NCBI GenBank assembly: GCA_905178155.1
Contig: CAJINV010000005.1
Location: 7,680,989 to 7,744,988, forward strand
DNA from: Amoebophrya sp. A120
Taxonomy: Eukaryota; Sar; Dinophyceae; Syndiniales; Amoebophryaceae
Reading direction: 5' to 3'
DNA length: 64,000 nt
Each line of letters begins with the position of its first letter. The first letter of the stretch is position 1. A model generated the notes under the pieces. The model worked only from the letters and a program-made list of their open reading frames with translations. It searched no databases and was not told the DNA's origin. This document shows positions 35,201 to 45,300 of this stretch, piece by piece. A program made the translations under genes and the position numbers.

Positions 35201-35840
35201 GACAAATCTTTCTACTACCTGAAGTAGACCCAGCATGACAACTTGCATTTCCCTTCCTGGATGAAAAATTTGTAGAAAAATGCAATTCATCATGATTACT
35301 AGGATGCTACTTTTGCATCGCATACTTGAAAGGTCTCATTGAAATATGGATTCGCTGCCGAGCCTTTCCTCTTCCCAGTTACTGCCCCCCGCTGATATGG
35401 CTTTCTCAACTGCTACATGCTCAGCTGTGACATGAATTTGTCATGCAAAACTCCCTTAAACCGCCAAAAGATCAAGCTGCTTCGCATGACAAACTTCCGA
35501 AGGGCTAAATAGAGTCTAAATCTGTGCCAAGTTATCTGTGATGCGAAAGCCGCAAGCTTGCCCTTTTGGCTGTTCTTGCGTTACGAATTGGAATTCACGC
35601 AACAGCTCAGAGTGTAACGCTTGAGAACGCCATAGCTGGTTGCTCTGGCTTTGGCCCCTCCGCCCCCGCGACGGTCTTACACTCCGCTGCAGCTCGCGAT
35701 TTTCGTCTTGCTGGGACGGCCGAGAAGACGCAGCTGCTGGTGCGCCGGGCAGATCTTTGGGTTCTGGTGTTGTGCCAGAACTCGGTTTATTGCCCTCGCC
35801 TTGCCGGTGGAAATTGGCAGATTCCACTTGTTCGCCACCT
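14209..35840 (-). CDS. Gene B: about 4,600-residue nuclear-type protein of unknown family
   Basis: Thirty-three introners alternate strictly with open exons, so this reads as one gene. Exons from the right: 35635-35840, 35325-35396, 33149-35153, 31453-32914, 30626-31289, 30256-30475, 29275-30097, 28665-29007, 28174-28506, 27327-27895, 26820-27174, 26611-26675, 25946-26370, 25517-25659, 24915-25362, 24470-24709, 23041-24305, 21564-21990, 21331-21413, 20644-21059, 20260-20405, 19502-20008, 19125-19194, 18839-18887, 18597-18690, 18166-18440, 17629-17896, 17177-17375, 16419-17068, 16252-16298, 15598-15979, 15035-15389, 14814-14881, 14209-14553. The N-terminal half is Ser/Lys/Arg-rich with an RS-like tract and NLS-like KKRK motifs; the C-terminal half has coiled coils and Cys-containing parts. 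The stop is TAA at 14209. No start ATG could be fixed near 35.8-36.2 kb. No known family recognised. Confidence 0.65.
14553..14813. mobile_element. Introner family A
   Basis: TSD CCCTT. Last intron of gene B. Confidence 0.9.
14881..15034. mobile_element. Introner family I
   Basis: TSD AAATC / AAACC. Intron of gene B. Confidence 0.85.
15389..15597. mobile_element. Introner family H
   Basis: TSD TGAAC. Intron of gene B. Confidence 0.9.
15979..16251. mobile_element. Introner family A (short-core subtype)
   Basis: TSD CGCTT. Left TIR reads GTTTGGGTCTAGAAG (diverged). Intron of gene B. Confidence 0.85.
16298..16418. mobile_element. Introner family B (short)
   Basis: TSD CCTGG; 121 bp. Intron of gene B. 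Confidence 0.9.
16419..17068 (-). CDS. Globular exon of gene B with Cys/His residues
   Basis: Begins with a poly-Ser tract, then HQFDAWYNEKVLPAVYNRF, CDRVVCPYTDNEHAGNRHG and HEFHSWARNFLKNLDHR. Cys and His density and conserved-looking aromatic residues suggest a folded, possibly metal-binding domain. It is followed by exon 15598-15979 with RCDLLYKCCYTSVFRPTY and by the last exon with HHCPIYKPRCFCCAGV. I do not recognise the fold. Confidence 0.65.
17068..17176. mobile_element. Introner family J (hairpin)
   Basis: 109 bp, almost entirely two TIR arms beginning TATCCAGGAAAAAACACCC. TSD TCGTC. Intron of gene B. Confidence 0.9.
17177..17896 (-). repeat. Duplicated coding segment around a family A introner
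   Basis: The exon at 17177-17375 contains TRSRSTSAQGKAEM and the exon at 17629-17896 contains TRTRSASAQGKAEL; their DNA is also similar. The family A element at 17375-17628 lies between them. This indicates a local tandem duplication within gene B. Confidence 0.6.
17375..17628. mobile_element. Introner family A
   Basis: TSD CCGAG. Lies between the duplicated SAQGKAE exons of gene B. Confidence 0.9.
17896..18165. mobile_element. Introner family A
   Basis: TSD GGGCT. Intron of gene B. Confidence 0.9.
18440..18596. mobile_element. Introner family I
   Basis: TSD ATTGG. Intron of gene B. Confidence 0.9.
18690..18838. mobile_element. Introner family B
   Basis: TSD ACCTC. Intron of gene B. Confidence 0.9.
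18887..19124. mobile_element. Introner family F
   Basis: TSD TGCGC / TGTGC. Intron of gene B. Confidence 0.85.
19194..19501. mobile_element. Introner family E
   Basis: GATTGAAATCGTCAAAGTTGA left arm, CGATTTCAAACCTGACAC right arm. TSD GTTCC / GTTCT. Intron of gene B. Confidence 0.85.
19502..20405 (-). CDS. Globular exons of gene B
   Basis: Exon 20260-20405 reads VLCESEISHFAASQGSRLD and WSWLFSSMVGMWNVGKHNC; exon 19502-20008 continues with GPNNCKANEDCTFVTKPPG and a helical region. The NC...DC...FV pattern faintly recalls the end of SET domains, but the NHSC motif is absent, so I do not assign it. The exons are clearly coding: the frame is conserved across two family A/D introners and one family E introner. 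Confidence 0.6.
20008..20259. mobile_element. Introner family A (short-core subtype)
   Basis: TSD CACGG / CGCGG. Intron of gene B. Confidence 0.85.
20405..20643. mobile_element. Introner family D
   Basis: TSD TCGGG / TCGGA. Intron of gene B. Confidence 0.85.
21059..21330. mobile_element. Introner family A
   Basis: Right end GGTA instead of GATA. TSD GGCTC / GGTTC. Intron of gene B. Confidence 0.85.
21413..21563. mobile_element. Introner family B
   Basis: TSD CTTCG. Intron of gene B. Confidence 0.9.
21990..23040. mobile_element. Introner family A carrying an internal insertion
   Basis: Both TIRs and TSD TCCAC are intact although about 0.79 kb (22100-22892) is inserted in the core. Intron of gene B, 1.05 kb. 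Confidence 0.85.
22100..22892. mobile_element. Insertion of about 0.79 kb inside a family A introner (candidate SINE or retroposon)
   Basis: Family A copies have a continuous core reading GCTACGCGGAGAGGGCATTT. Here the core is split between GCTACGCG (ending 22099) and GAGAGAGGGAATTT (starting about 22890). The insert is GC-rich, contains a near-identical tandem pair GGGCGTTAGA(A)CAGATTTAGCC at about 22139-22205, a (TAG)n run at its left edge, and a pyrimidine-rich run near 22680-22720. It has no long reading frame. No tRNA box B or 5S-like sequence could be recognised, so class is open. Confidence 0.6.
23041..24305 (-). CDS. Gln/Asn-rich exon of gene B
   Basis: About 420 residues. A Lys/Asn-rich start, a Gln/His-rich part, a short ordered segment (SAWRMTFKCRQL), a coiled-coil segment (MAELAKEREEEATEKQRMQ) and an acidic tail ending LRLYHSKQIRFTRW. 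The intron downstream of it contains the interrupted family A element (21990-23040). Confidence 0.7.
24305..24469. mobile_element. Introner family B
   Basis: TSD AAGAA. Intron of gene B. Confidence 0.9.
24709..24914. mobile_element. Introner family K
   Basis: AAAAAAAGTTCGTCACGATC left arm, GTGACTGTGACAAACATTTT right arm. TSD TGCAG. Intron of gene B. Confidence 0.9.
25362..25516. mobile_element. Introner family B (TSD decayed)
   Basis: Flanks TGAAA / CAAAA. Intron of gene B. Confidence 0.85.
25517..26370 (-). CDS. Conserved-looking segment of gene B
   Basis: Two exons (25946-26370 and 25517-25659) give non-repetitive sequence: EYYNLHISQAKVN, FDEKRVPNWVNGAKLARL, then ELSEVFVSHRRPSVMNFLL and DIFGFSMDEIEYGMEGEF. 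The junction at the family C element shows the splice rule well: with the TSD CACAG the restored reading is Glu-Leu-Trp-Thr, whereas keeping an element base risks a TGA. No family recognised. Confidence 0.7.
25659..25945. mobile_element. Introner family C
   Basis: TSD CACAG. Left arm AAAAACGTCCCCACCCC, right arm GGGTGGGGACGTTTTT. Intron of gene B. Confidence 0.9.
26370..26610. mobile_element. Introner family D
   Basis: TSD CTGCC. Intron of gene B. Confidence 0.9.
26675..26819. mobile_element. Introner family B (TSD decayed)
   Basis: Typical arms; flanks no longer match. Intron of gene B. Confidence 0.85.
27174..27326. mobile_element. Introner family B
   Basis: TSD GGCGC. Intron of gene B. 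Confidence 0.9.
27895..28173. mobile_element. Introner family C
   Basis: TSD TCTTT. Intron of gene B. Confidence 0.9.
28506..28664. mobile_element. Introner family B
   Basis: TSD TCCTG. Intron of gene B. Confidence 0.9.
29007..29274. mobile_element. Introner family A
   Basis: TSD GACCT / GGCCT. Intron of gene B. Confidence 0.85.
30097..30255. mobile_element. Introner family L (singleton)
   Basis: AAAAAAGTGTTAACGTTAA left arm, GTTAAGGTTAACATTTTTT right arm. TSD GCTTG. Intron of gene B. Confidence 0.85.
30475..30625. mobile_element. Introner family B (diverged)
   Basis: TSD GCGAA / GCGGA. Intron of gene B. Confidence 0.85.
31289..31452. mobile_element. Introner family I
   Basis: TSD GTTGG. 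Intron of gene B. Confidence 0.9.
31453..32914 (-). CDS. RS-like, low-complexity exon of gene B
   Basis: A 1.46-kb exon dominated by Ser, Arg, Lys and Ala, with tracts such as SSRSSSRSSAPAG and SSSSPSNCSRRRMKEG. Its C-terminal end looks more ordered (DAISVSDISGRSAERFNSF) and joins in frame to NAQKLMKIAQVD in exon 30626-31289 after removal of the family I introner plus one TSD copy. RS-like tracts are typical of RNA-processing and nuclear-speckle proteins; function is not established. Confidence 0.7.
32914..33148. mobile_element. Introner family D
   Basis: TSD TTCTT. Intron of gene B. Confidence 0.9.
33149..35153 (-). CDS. 2.0-kb disordered exon of gene B
   Basis: A single open frame of about 668 residues, rich in Ser, Arg, Gln, Pro and Ala, starting with the basic segment QSQRGRSRPKSSQ and ending in a Lys/Asp-rich tail. 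It joins QRGAVTGKRKG (exon 35325-35396) upstream and KKTLQRKKTKRK (exon 31453-32914) downstream in frame once the introners are removed. Predicted disordered; no domain recognised. Confidence 0.7.
35153..35324. mobile_element. Introner family B (diverged)
   Basis: TSD CTTGG / CTTGA. Intron of gene B. Confidence 0.85.
35396..35634. mobile_element. Introner family D
   Basis: TSD GCTGA / GCTGG. Intron of gene B. Confidence 0.85.
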
Positions 35841-36208
35841 TTTGTACATTGATTGCATGACAGATAAAAAGATCATGTTGCTTTTCTCGGTCTCGCTTCT
35901 TTTCAACATAATTTTCATTTTCTGGTGAGCAGTGCGCATTATTCAAGATACAGCTGCATACAGCATATGTACTGGAAATGGAAGATGAAAGGAATTAATC
36001 GTACGACGTAAAAGCTGTATAAGTACCGTATATTTCTGTTGCACGCTCCTCTCGTCCAGCCGTGGCTTTTCCAGACACTCGTGCTGTGGATTGCTTTCTC
36101 CTCGCGAGGCTCGGCTTCGCCTTTGGCTTGTTTCCATTTTGTTGTCCAACGACCGGAGCAGGAGCAGCTACCGGCACAGCACGTGGCAATCGACCTTTAC
36201 CTTTTGTA
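35838..36208. mobile_element. Interval bounded by a 10-bp direct repeat (candidate intron near the gene B start)
   Basis: ACCTTTTGTA at 35838-35847 and again at 36199-36208. Deleting one copy and the interval keeps an open frame into exon 35635-35840. No TIR is seen. Confidence 0.35.
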
Positions 36209-36396
36209 TCTAGATGAAGACTCACAGAAAAAAGTTAGATTTATACACTTTCCTTTGCACATGCACATTTGCACGTGTGACATGCCATGAGAGTGTGTTT
36301 TTGTTTCCGCTGGATGATCAAACTGCGGACAACATCACGGCGACCTTAGATCTTCACAAGAAACTCAATCAAAACTAGAAACGCAGACACGGAACA
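35841..36396. other. Gap between gene C stop and gene B 5' region
   Basis: Contains a basic, Pro/Ala-rich open stretch at about 36040-36217 on the minus strand (AVPVAAPAPVVGQQNG) that could be a first exon of gene B, but it has no ATG after an in-frame TAA. A 10-bp direct repeat ACCTTTTGTA occurs at 35838-35847 and 36199-36208. Removing one copy and the interval keeps a frame open into the exon at 35635-35840. The start of gene B remains undetermined. Confidence 0.45.
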
Positions 36397-39300
36397 TCAA
36401 GGTGCACGAGCAATGCTTGTACCATTCTTCAGAGCATGAGCAGCATCAGCAGGAGCGGCTTCGTCGCAACTCGTCCCACACGGAAGATGATGCTGAGGCT
36501 GTACTTGTCGTGCACTCGCACTCGGGCAAGCAGAGTCAGAAGTTGCACCACGACTTGTAGTCCCGAGGCCATCGCGAATCTCCGTGATCTTGGCCACAAC
36601 GTTGGCATTTGGGACATCACGCGTGATTCTAGTACTCGCGCCCCGTTTATTTTTCCCCTGCAGCTCCCGTTGCTGGTCTGCTGGGGCCGCGCCTCCTGTC
36701 ATCTTCTGGGGTAGTTCTTTCCTGCCGTCATCTACTTCCTCTTGTCTTTTAGAACTGCTCCTGTGTTGCAGCTGCACCGCAGTTATCAAATGCAAAAATG
36801 TCTGGGTCTGGAAGAATCCAACTTGTCATGCTGATTTTGGATCCTAAAAAAATTTGTATTGCATGAGCAGCAAAGAGAGTCCAAGTTTTGCTACACGGAA
36901 AGAGCATTTGTCATGCGGTATAGGCATCAGGAAGCCTTCACAAGATCTGTGATGCTAGGGCATGCATCACAGACATCAGGAGTCATGCAAAATGTGCATG
37001 ACAAACCTGGTAATCTTCCAGACCCAGACATTTTTACACATGATAGCAGTGTCGTGGTCCCTGGTTGCCGCGGTATTAATCCCGCTCGCTGACGCAGGGT
37101 TCTTTAGTAGCGACGCAGGGTCTGCTCTTGCTTGACTTACCGAGGACGCAGCACGGTCACTAGCTCGACTTACCGACGCAGCACGGTCAATTTTGGTAGC
37201 ATTGGCCGGTATAGGGGGAAGCGACTGCTCCGGAACGCGACCCGGCGTGGGTCCTCGTATGCATTGCAAACTTGAAGATGTCTGGGCCTGGGTCTGTGAT
37301 GCGAGTAGATCCTCTGAGGCACAGCAAGGTCTGTAATGCATGTATACGATTAATGGCCAAAAATTCTTTTGTCATGCTCGAAGCGCGATCGTTGTCATGC
37401 GTTTTGGTGCGCATGATGAAAGAATCTGCAACAAGCGTGGAGGAAAAATTTTCTGATGCTATGATGCCAGTACACAGGCAGCAAGAGAAGCGGACCAACT
37501 CTGGTGCAAAAAGAAAAATCTTCCACGTTTATCTTTATGCAGAGGACCTCCCAGACATGTAGTAAGTTTGCCGTTGATACCTCGGGCCCTTGACCTACTC
37601 AGCCCTGGGGCGGGGCAGCGCCTCACGCTACGAATACGATACGTCTCATCCTGCTTACTCTTGCCATCGACGAAGGTCCTGCGCTCAGGAACCGGAGGCG
37701 CCGGACGACCGCGAGAGGAGATTACAGCAGTAGTAGAATTTATGGGCGGGAGCCCTGCATTTTTGTCGTGATCAAGGATCGTGGGCTCCTCGACGACGCC
37801 CTCCGCAGGTACAGGGGCAGAGCAGTCCTCCACCGGATTAGATGACTTTGGTGCAGCTTCCTTGCTGTTTGCCGTGCTATTCGTGGAAGAAGATGCGCCG
37901 TTCTTGTTCATCATCATCTTCCCTTTTGACAAAAGTTGTTGTGCAGCAGCCCCGGATGATGAAGTAGCAGAGGAAATAGATGGGGCGGCAGGCGCAGCTG
38001 CGGCCGCGCGGGATTGACGTCGTGCCCGCGACCTTCCCCGAACAGGAGGGTCTCCTTGTTCCACGGCTTTGCTTCTCGACTCGACTATTTCGATAGCTTT
38101 GGCTAGTTCGGCTTCGGACAACGACCCGGCTGATCGAACAAGAGCATCAAACTCTTCTGTCACCTTCGAGGCGAGCTCTTCATTACGTTTACTATTTCTT
38201 TCAACAAAGCTTTCCATTTCTTTCATCCAATTTTCTTTCCTCTTCGAGAGGAGCTCTTCAGGGAACAACGCGTTACTATTTGCCGATCCCGATGCAGATG
38301 ATTTTTGCATTTTCTCAGAAACATCCGTTGCAGCAGCCGGTTTTGAAATAGCGTTAGACAATGCTGGAGCTGCTGCCTCCGAGCCACGGGGCGGTAGCGA
38401 AGAAGCGTTTGCACTAGTACTTTTGCTCGCCGTCGTCTTCGTTGCTACTTCCGTAGCGGAAGGAGCTTGGCCGCCGCGTGCACGACTGACGCCTCCAGTT
38501 TTTCTCTTCTTACTTTTGCCCTGCTCTGGGGGTACTACACCTTGAACTCCAACTACCGATGGTGATGGACCAGATGTTGCGACGACAAGTGGGGGTAATG
38601 GGAGGTTTTCGTTGCGAAGAAGAGAAGTCTGGTGCTCGGCATCCTCACCACGGCAAGCGTTCGATGCGGGACTGGCAACCACGAAGGCACCAGCGTCGGC
38701 GGGTTATCCAAGGAAAATAAAGCATCGCGGTTGTCACGGATATTGCAAGATCATGCTTGTGTTTTCATTAAATTACAAGCCGTAACACTCCTTCCTTTTA
38801 CGTCGCAAAAAAAGTCTTCAACAACTTGTTGAAGGGTGCCGGTGCGTTCTTTGTATAGGTCGTAGTCTTCAACCTTCTTCAGTTCTAGTTCAGTTTTATA
38901 CAACAATCCGTGCGTCGATGCTTTGATTTATTTGCCTGGAGTACCTCCCTCAGATTGTCAGCAACAGATCCCGCACTGGGAGAAATGAGAACGCCACCTG
39001 GAGGCTGCGGCTCGACGTCTGTGTTTGCCGCGGAAATAGTACCAGCACCGACCTGTTTCCGACTCGTATTCCTCTCGTCACGACTAGCGGGAATTTTCAT
39101 ATCCGGCTTGGTGCTATCGTGAAGGTGACCACGGCGAGACGACTTATTCCTGCCCGACCGAATCAGAGGTGCAGGTTCCGGCAGTACGGCTGGGGCCGCT
39201 GCGGTTGCCGAGTTCATCTTTTGCGCACCCTCATCCACTTCTTGGTCTACTTCACAGGCGGGAGGTCGCTCTTTGTTCAGTTGTGTCCTTGGTTGTTTTT

Positions 39301-42300
39301 TACGCATGCGCCGGGAACAAGTTGATAGTTCTTGTTCTTCTGGTCCTGCTGGTGCTCGTTCTTGCTTATTTTGCTGCAGGTCAACATGGTTCCGCGGGTC
39401 CAAAATCTTGCCACTCTTCCATTATCGTGTGCAAAAAAGTAGTGCTGGTCGTCCTTAGAATTGTGATGTTCTTTTCAACGTAGTTGTGTTTAGAGCAGTG
39501 CAAATTCTTGCTACACAACCACAAGTAGACGAGCAAGCGCCATCTTTTGAGGACTAGTACCTGCCCCTCAGTCACAAGGGCGTATGGGAGGTACGCGTTT
39601 GCGCATAACCGACGAATTGCCGCTGCAGAGAAAAATATTTTGTTCTTTCAGATAAAAGTGAAAATCTGCATCATGACAAGTGTCAAATTATGGGACGACA
39701 AGCGTAATAAAAGTTTTTGCATATCGAGCGGCCACTTCCCGTCGTGTTGCTCTTGGTATCCTCCTCCCGGCTGTGCTTCGCAGGAAGGTGCAGATCTTTT
39801 TCGCCCGTGTAGGCACTCGTCCCGGTAGAAGAAGAATTCATGATCTTCTTTGCAGGGAGGTCCTTAGAAAAAGAAGTAGTTCTCTCGAGGAAATTGCTGT
39901 TTTTCCTTCTACCCGGCCCAGCTGCGTCGTCGGAAACAAGCTTCGCACCATCTTCAGCAGCACAATCATCGTCGCGGCGTTTCTGAATGGACACTATGCA
40001 ATACAAATTTACAACCGTACGTCTACGTCCTGAAACAAACGCATCACAAATTTATTTGCGAACTTAGAGCAGGGGACTTGTCATGCTGTGGCTGTGCAAG
40101 GTTTGGCTTTGGGGGAAGCGAAATAATAATAAAGTTTTTGTTTTGTCGTGCATAAACATATGTCAGCTGTATGATGAAGTAGACCTGTACGGACAAAAAT
40201 TTTCTTTGGATAAGTAACGTCAATTTCATCGTCCCAAAAGTTGTTGCGCTTTTGAGAGATGGCACCATGACCGCTGAGGAGGTCGGAGCTGCGGCCGACT
40301 GATCTTGTACTATCTTGTTTTCGCCATGTTCTTTGGTGCTGGTGCAGCTGCTTTTACTTTTACCATCGTCCTTCTGATGAAGATGCTGAAGATCATTCGC
40401 GTCACCATTCGCAGTCGCTTTCACAGAGCCCGCCTTGCGGCTTTCACGCCGCCCTCGCTCTGCCGCGCGGTTGTGGTTGTCCGAGTCCTCCACGGTGGAC
40501 TTTTTCTTCAAAAGTCCTGACCCATCCACCTCTCGCACTGCCACATCTTTCACAAGATCACCGGCACTGTTGGGCCCTTGGCCCCGTCCTCGTTCGCGAT
40601 CGCGAGCCCGGTCGCCCTCGTGTCCCCGGGTAGCTTCTCGGTCTCGCTTTCGCTCGCGGTCTCGCTGCTCGGCGGCGGTGCCCGGAACCGTTTGATGCCT
40701 TCCTTTGCCGCACTTCGCCTGGTGGTCCTTATCGTGCTGGTCGTGGTCTCTATCCCTGTATAGTTTCGAAGAGTCTCTTTCTTTGTCATGATGAAATGGA
40801 AAGGCATGTATAATCATGTATGAAGAGCGACTTAACATCCAAGACAAAGAGGATCATCACTGCATATGGAGTAAGTGTAAGTCCAAGACTACGTGCTACT
40901 GCTAGATCGTGCAGAGAATAGAGAAAGTGTCACACTCCTATGTTGACTTCTCCGTACCTGTCTCTCTCCCTGCTTCGGCGCGCTTTCTGATCTTGCAGAC
41001 CAGATGAACGGCCGCCAGGACCAACACTGGTGCCAGCTCTAGAAGCCTGTCTGCTTCTCTTCGCTCTTTCCTCGTCTTGTTATCAAATGCAAAAATGTCT
41101 GGGTCTGGAAGGTGGCAACTCGTGCTGCTGTCTTTGGATGGTAAAAAAAATCTGTATTGCATGACCGGCAAGAGAAGTTCAGTTTGTACTGCGCGGGGTG
41201 GGCATCTCTCATGCGGAATACGCATCAGAAGGACCACCTCTGAAAATCTGTGAAGATGCTAGGTCATGCATTACAAGCATCGTCGGTTATGCAAGGTATG
41301 CATGACAAACCTGGCAATCTACTTCCAGACCCGGACATTTTTGCAGACTTGATACTTGTTCATGCAACGCAAGAATTGCAAGAACAGCACTGCTTTGACT
41401 ATTTTCGCAACCTGGTCCCTCCGCTCTTCGGCTGGTAGTGGTCCCGTATGGATGTTTCAGGTTTGAAATCGACAAAGTTGACATGATTTGTCGTGCATAA
41501 AATCGATGCCGGTTAGACCTACAGTTTGTAGTCGGCGCATGACAAATTTCCCCCGTCCTGGAAGCGAGTCTGCCATGCGGTTTAGGGCAAAAGAGTTGCC
41601 TTCTGTCATGCTAGTCAGCAGTCCAACTCTTGACCCTTACTAGGGCTATGATCTGCCTCCATGTCCACCCTTGCGTCCTCTGCAATAGACTCACTTTTTG
41701 TGTCGCATTTTTTTTATGCATGGCAAATCATTTCAACTTTGACGGTTTCAATCCTGACACTCCCATATCCCGCGGCGGTTCTTTATGGGCACCAGCCCAT
41801 ATGCACGTAGTTTCTCATTCGTTTCCTCAAGACCGGATGCGGCGGCGGGTTTCTTGTCATCTTCGTCCTGCTCCAGGAGAGTCAATGACATCTTGTTCGC
41901 GGCCTGCGTAGAAGTTCTCCCGGACTTCTCAGAAATGCTTCGCTGCACAGCCGTCTGGGTTAATATCTTCTTAGAATATCAAGTGTAAAAATGTCTGGGT
42001 CTGGAAGAATTCATGTTTGTCATGCTTGTCTGGCATGACTCTTAAATCTGTCATGCACGTTACCCAAGAGCTACGCTTTTCTGTGATGCAGAAGCCCAGT
42101 TTGTCATGCAGAATAGGCAACACCTAGGAGCTCAGAAACTTGTCATGCTGAGCCAGCATTTGTAGCCTCATCATGAGACGCCGCCCAGCATTACAAGTTT
42201 CCAGACCCAGACATTTTTACATTTGATATAGAATTATCCGGATTTATTTTCGCAGGATTTTTCTGCAGCTCTTGTTCACTCCTCGCCAGAACAGCTGCTG

Positions 42301-45300
42301 GAGCTGCTACAGCAGCAGCCTGTGCGTGACCAAATGATTTTTTTTCACCCTTCTTGTCACGAACGGATTCGACAGGAGAAGGAAGAGGACCGTGGTCAGT
42401 CGTACGATTTCTCTTTTTAGATGAATCAGCAGCACCAAGACCGCCCGGATTGATCTTATTTACATCAACCGTTTGTTCAACATCAGCACGTTTCGGTGGC
42501 CGCTGTTGTTCATCTCCAACAGGAGGAGCGCCAGGGCCAGGTGGCTGCCTTTCCTTGTCTTTGTCCGCAACATCCAGACCAACAGGGTCGACGCCACGAC
42601 CACCGCCCGCGGAGGACTTGATGGGGTCTTTCTCATCTTTCGGTCCTTTCTGCGGATTTGTTCCCCGCGGGGGCGCATCCTCGTGCTGCGCCAGGTGGCC
42701 GCTGCCAGCACGGGTGGTTATGCATTGCAAAAATAATTGCTCTTCTAGCTCTAGTAGTAGAAAGAAATTAGATGAAAAAGTCGCTCAGCACTACAAACTC
42801 AATTCGTCGTGCTGATTTTATTGCTTGGGTGTTGTCATGCACATTTAATTGCAAGTAGTAGTAGTACAACAAGCAACGATGCTTTTGCACAGGATATTAG
42901 TAGCGCCACCTCCGCGATCTTCGTTTCGGCGGGTACCGCCCGCAGAAGACTGGCAGGTGTCGTATGGGGTTCTCAAGCGTTACATTCTCAGCTGTTACAT
43001 GAATTTGCCATGCCAAAGCACCATCATCATCCTGACGATCAAGCTGCTCCGCATGACAAATTTTCGAAGCGCTAAGCCGCACCTAAATCTGCGCCAAACT
43101 TGTAATGCAAAAGGCGCAATCTTCCTCCTTTCACTTTTGCCAGTCGTGCATTACAAATTCATGTAACAGTTGAGAATGTAACATTTGAGAACTCCATACG
43201 TCGTTGCTTCGGTGGGTGTTGGACCGGCCTTGGTTACCGTTGTTGCCACCCCGCGGTCATTATACATTGCAAAAGTACTATCGTTCACGTAGTACTAGGT
43301 AGCAATTGCATTTACAAATTAGCTCAGCATGATTACACATTTGTAAATGCGGATTTATTTTTTCACAACTAGAACTGTATATACATGACTGCGATCATTT
43401 CTAGTACGAGTACGATGTTTTTGCTATGCATAGGCCTCGGGGCGTATCGCACGAAAAAACTGTTTCACTGTAAGGATTTTGCAAGTTTTGCATCACAAGT
43501 TTGCTCTGCATCACAGAGAAAATTTGCCATGCGAGATTCCGAAGGGAAAACACGCCTAAAAATCCACTGTCTTGCATGTGTAGCAAGACAAACACTTCTC
43601 AGATACATTTTCTGCATTACAAGTTTACAGTGAAACAGTTTTTTCTTGCGATAGGGCGATCCATCCCGGCGCGATCCCGCACCCCTGCCGCCGCTTCGTA
43701 TCCTGGGTAAAAACGGCCCCACACCAGATTTGTCATGCAGATTTGCAATTACAGAAACATTTGCGATGCGCATCCCTGTGGGAGGTATTTAATCGTGATG
43801 TTGTGGTATTTGTCAATGCTGATGTAAGCAGGATGCGATGCGGCTGTCTTTCTCTTTGCTAAGCTTCACTAAAATACAGAGAAAAAACTTGTCATGCGTG
43901 ACTCCCAAACAAATATAAACCTCTTCTGGATCGTTTGTGTTGCTAAGTTCCCAGCAACTTGAGCTTGACTCTGCGGTCACGGTGGGCACATCGTTTTTCC
44001 ACAGGTGGATACTTCGTGGCCGGTCGTTTCCCCGCCGCCTGCCGTGGTTGTTGCCCCGGCCGCGACTGCCACGCGAGTCGCTCCGTGCTCGGCGTCTGGA
44101 ATCGTTGCCACGATCGCGGTTGCCGTAGTGTTTCGCGTGACCCCCGCCGCCGCGATGGTGCTTGTCGCGGCCGCGTGAGTCTCGTTTGCGACTCTCTTTT
44201 ATCCAAGAAAAACTAAACTGCGTTAGTGTAACTTTCTTTGGCTGACAGCATCACAAATTTTGTCTACATGACAGAGAAAGCCTGTCATGCGTGGCTTAGA
44301 AGAGAACACACACACACACGAATAGAGGACTTCATGGTCGTTGTCTGGCATGACAGGCGTAACTCCGTTGCACGTTCTGCATTACAGCATTACACTCACA
44401 CACTTTTTTTCTTGCATAGCTTTTCGCCGCACGCGATTGAGGTCCGCGCCCCGGTGGTCCCTCTCCCTGCTGTATCCTGTGCAAAAGTTAAAGTATCGTA
44501 CTCGTATAAATGCAAGTCTTGCATTACAAATCTTTTTATTAAGGCAAATCCGCATGACAAATTCCATTTCTCATGCTAGGGGAATTTGTATTGCAATTTA
44601 TACTAGTACGATACTTTTGCAGTTCATATGCTGTAGTGCTATCAAATGCAAATATGTCTGGGTCTGGAAGAATCCGAGCTTGCGATGCTGCATTTGGATT
44701 CCAAAAAAAACTATGTTCCATGAGCAGCAAACGAAATGCAATTGTTGCTACGCGGAGAGGGCATTTGTCATGCGGAGTAAGCATCAAAAAGCCCTCAAGA
44801 AATCTGTCATGCTAGGGCATGCATCACAGCCGTCATGGCTCACGCAAAACGTCCATGACAAGTCTCAGAACCTTCCAGACCCAGACACCTTTGCAATCCG
44901 TAGGTGCCGTCTGTAGAGACGGTGGTGGTCCCTAGCGGGCATGATCTCGGCCGACTCGGCTTGTGGTTGTACCTGCTGCTGGTCCGACTGAGCACTAGAC
45001 GCCGCAGACGCTTGTACAGGTAGTTCTTGGGCGGGGTCAGCGTGGGCTTGCTCCGGGTCTTGGTGTAGTTTCGAAGCTTTACGTTTCTTGTTTCGCGAAG
45101 GAGCAGGAGCAGCCTTGGCTTCGTTCTTGTCTTTCCCTGCCGCCTCGACCTGCGGGGAGGGGGTCGCACAATATGCACTGCAAACGTATCGCACTCGCAG
45201 CTTTGCACTTACAAATTTCTTCAGCAACACAGATTCTGATTTGGCTCATTTATTGTCACGCATGGTTGCAACTAGTACGAATGCGATAGCGATACATTTG

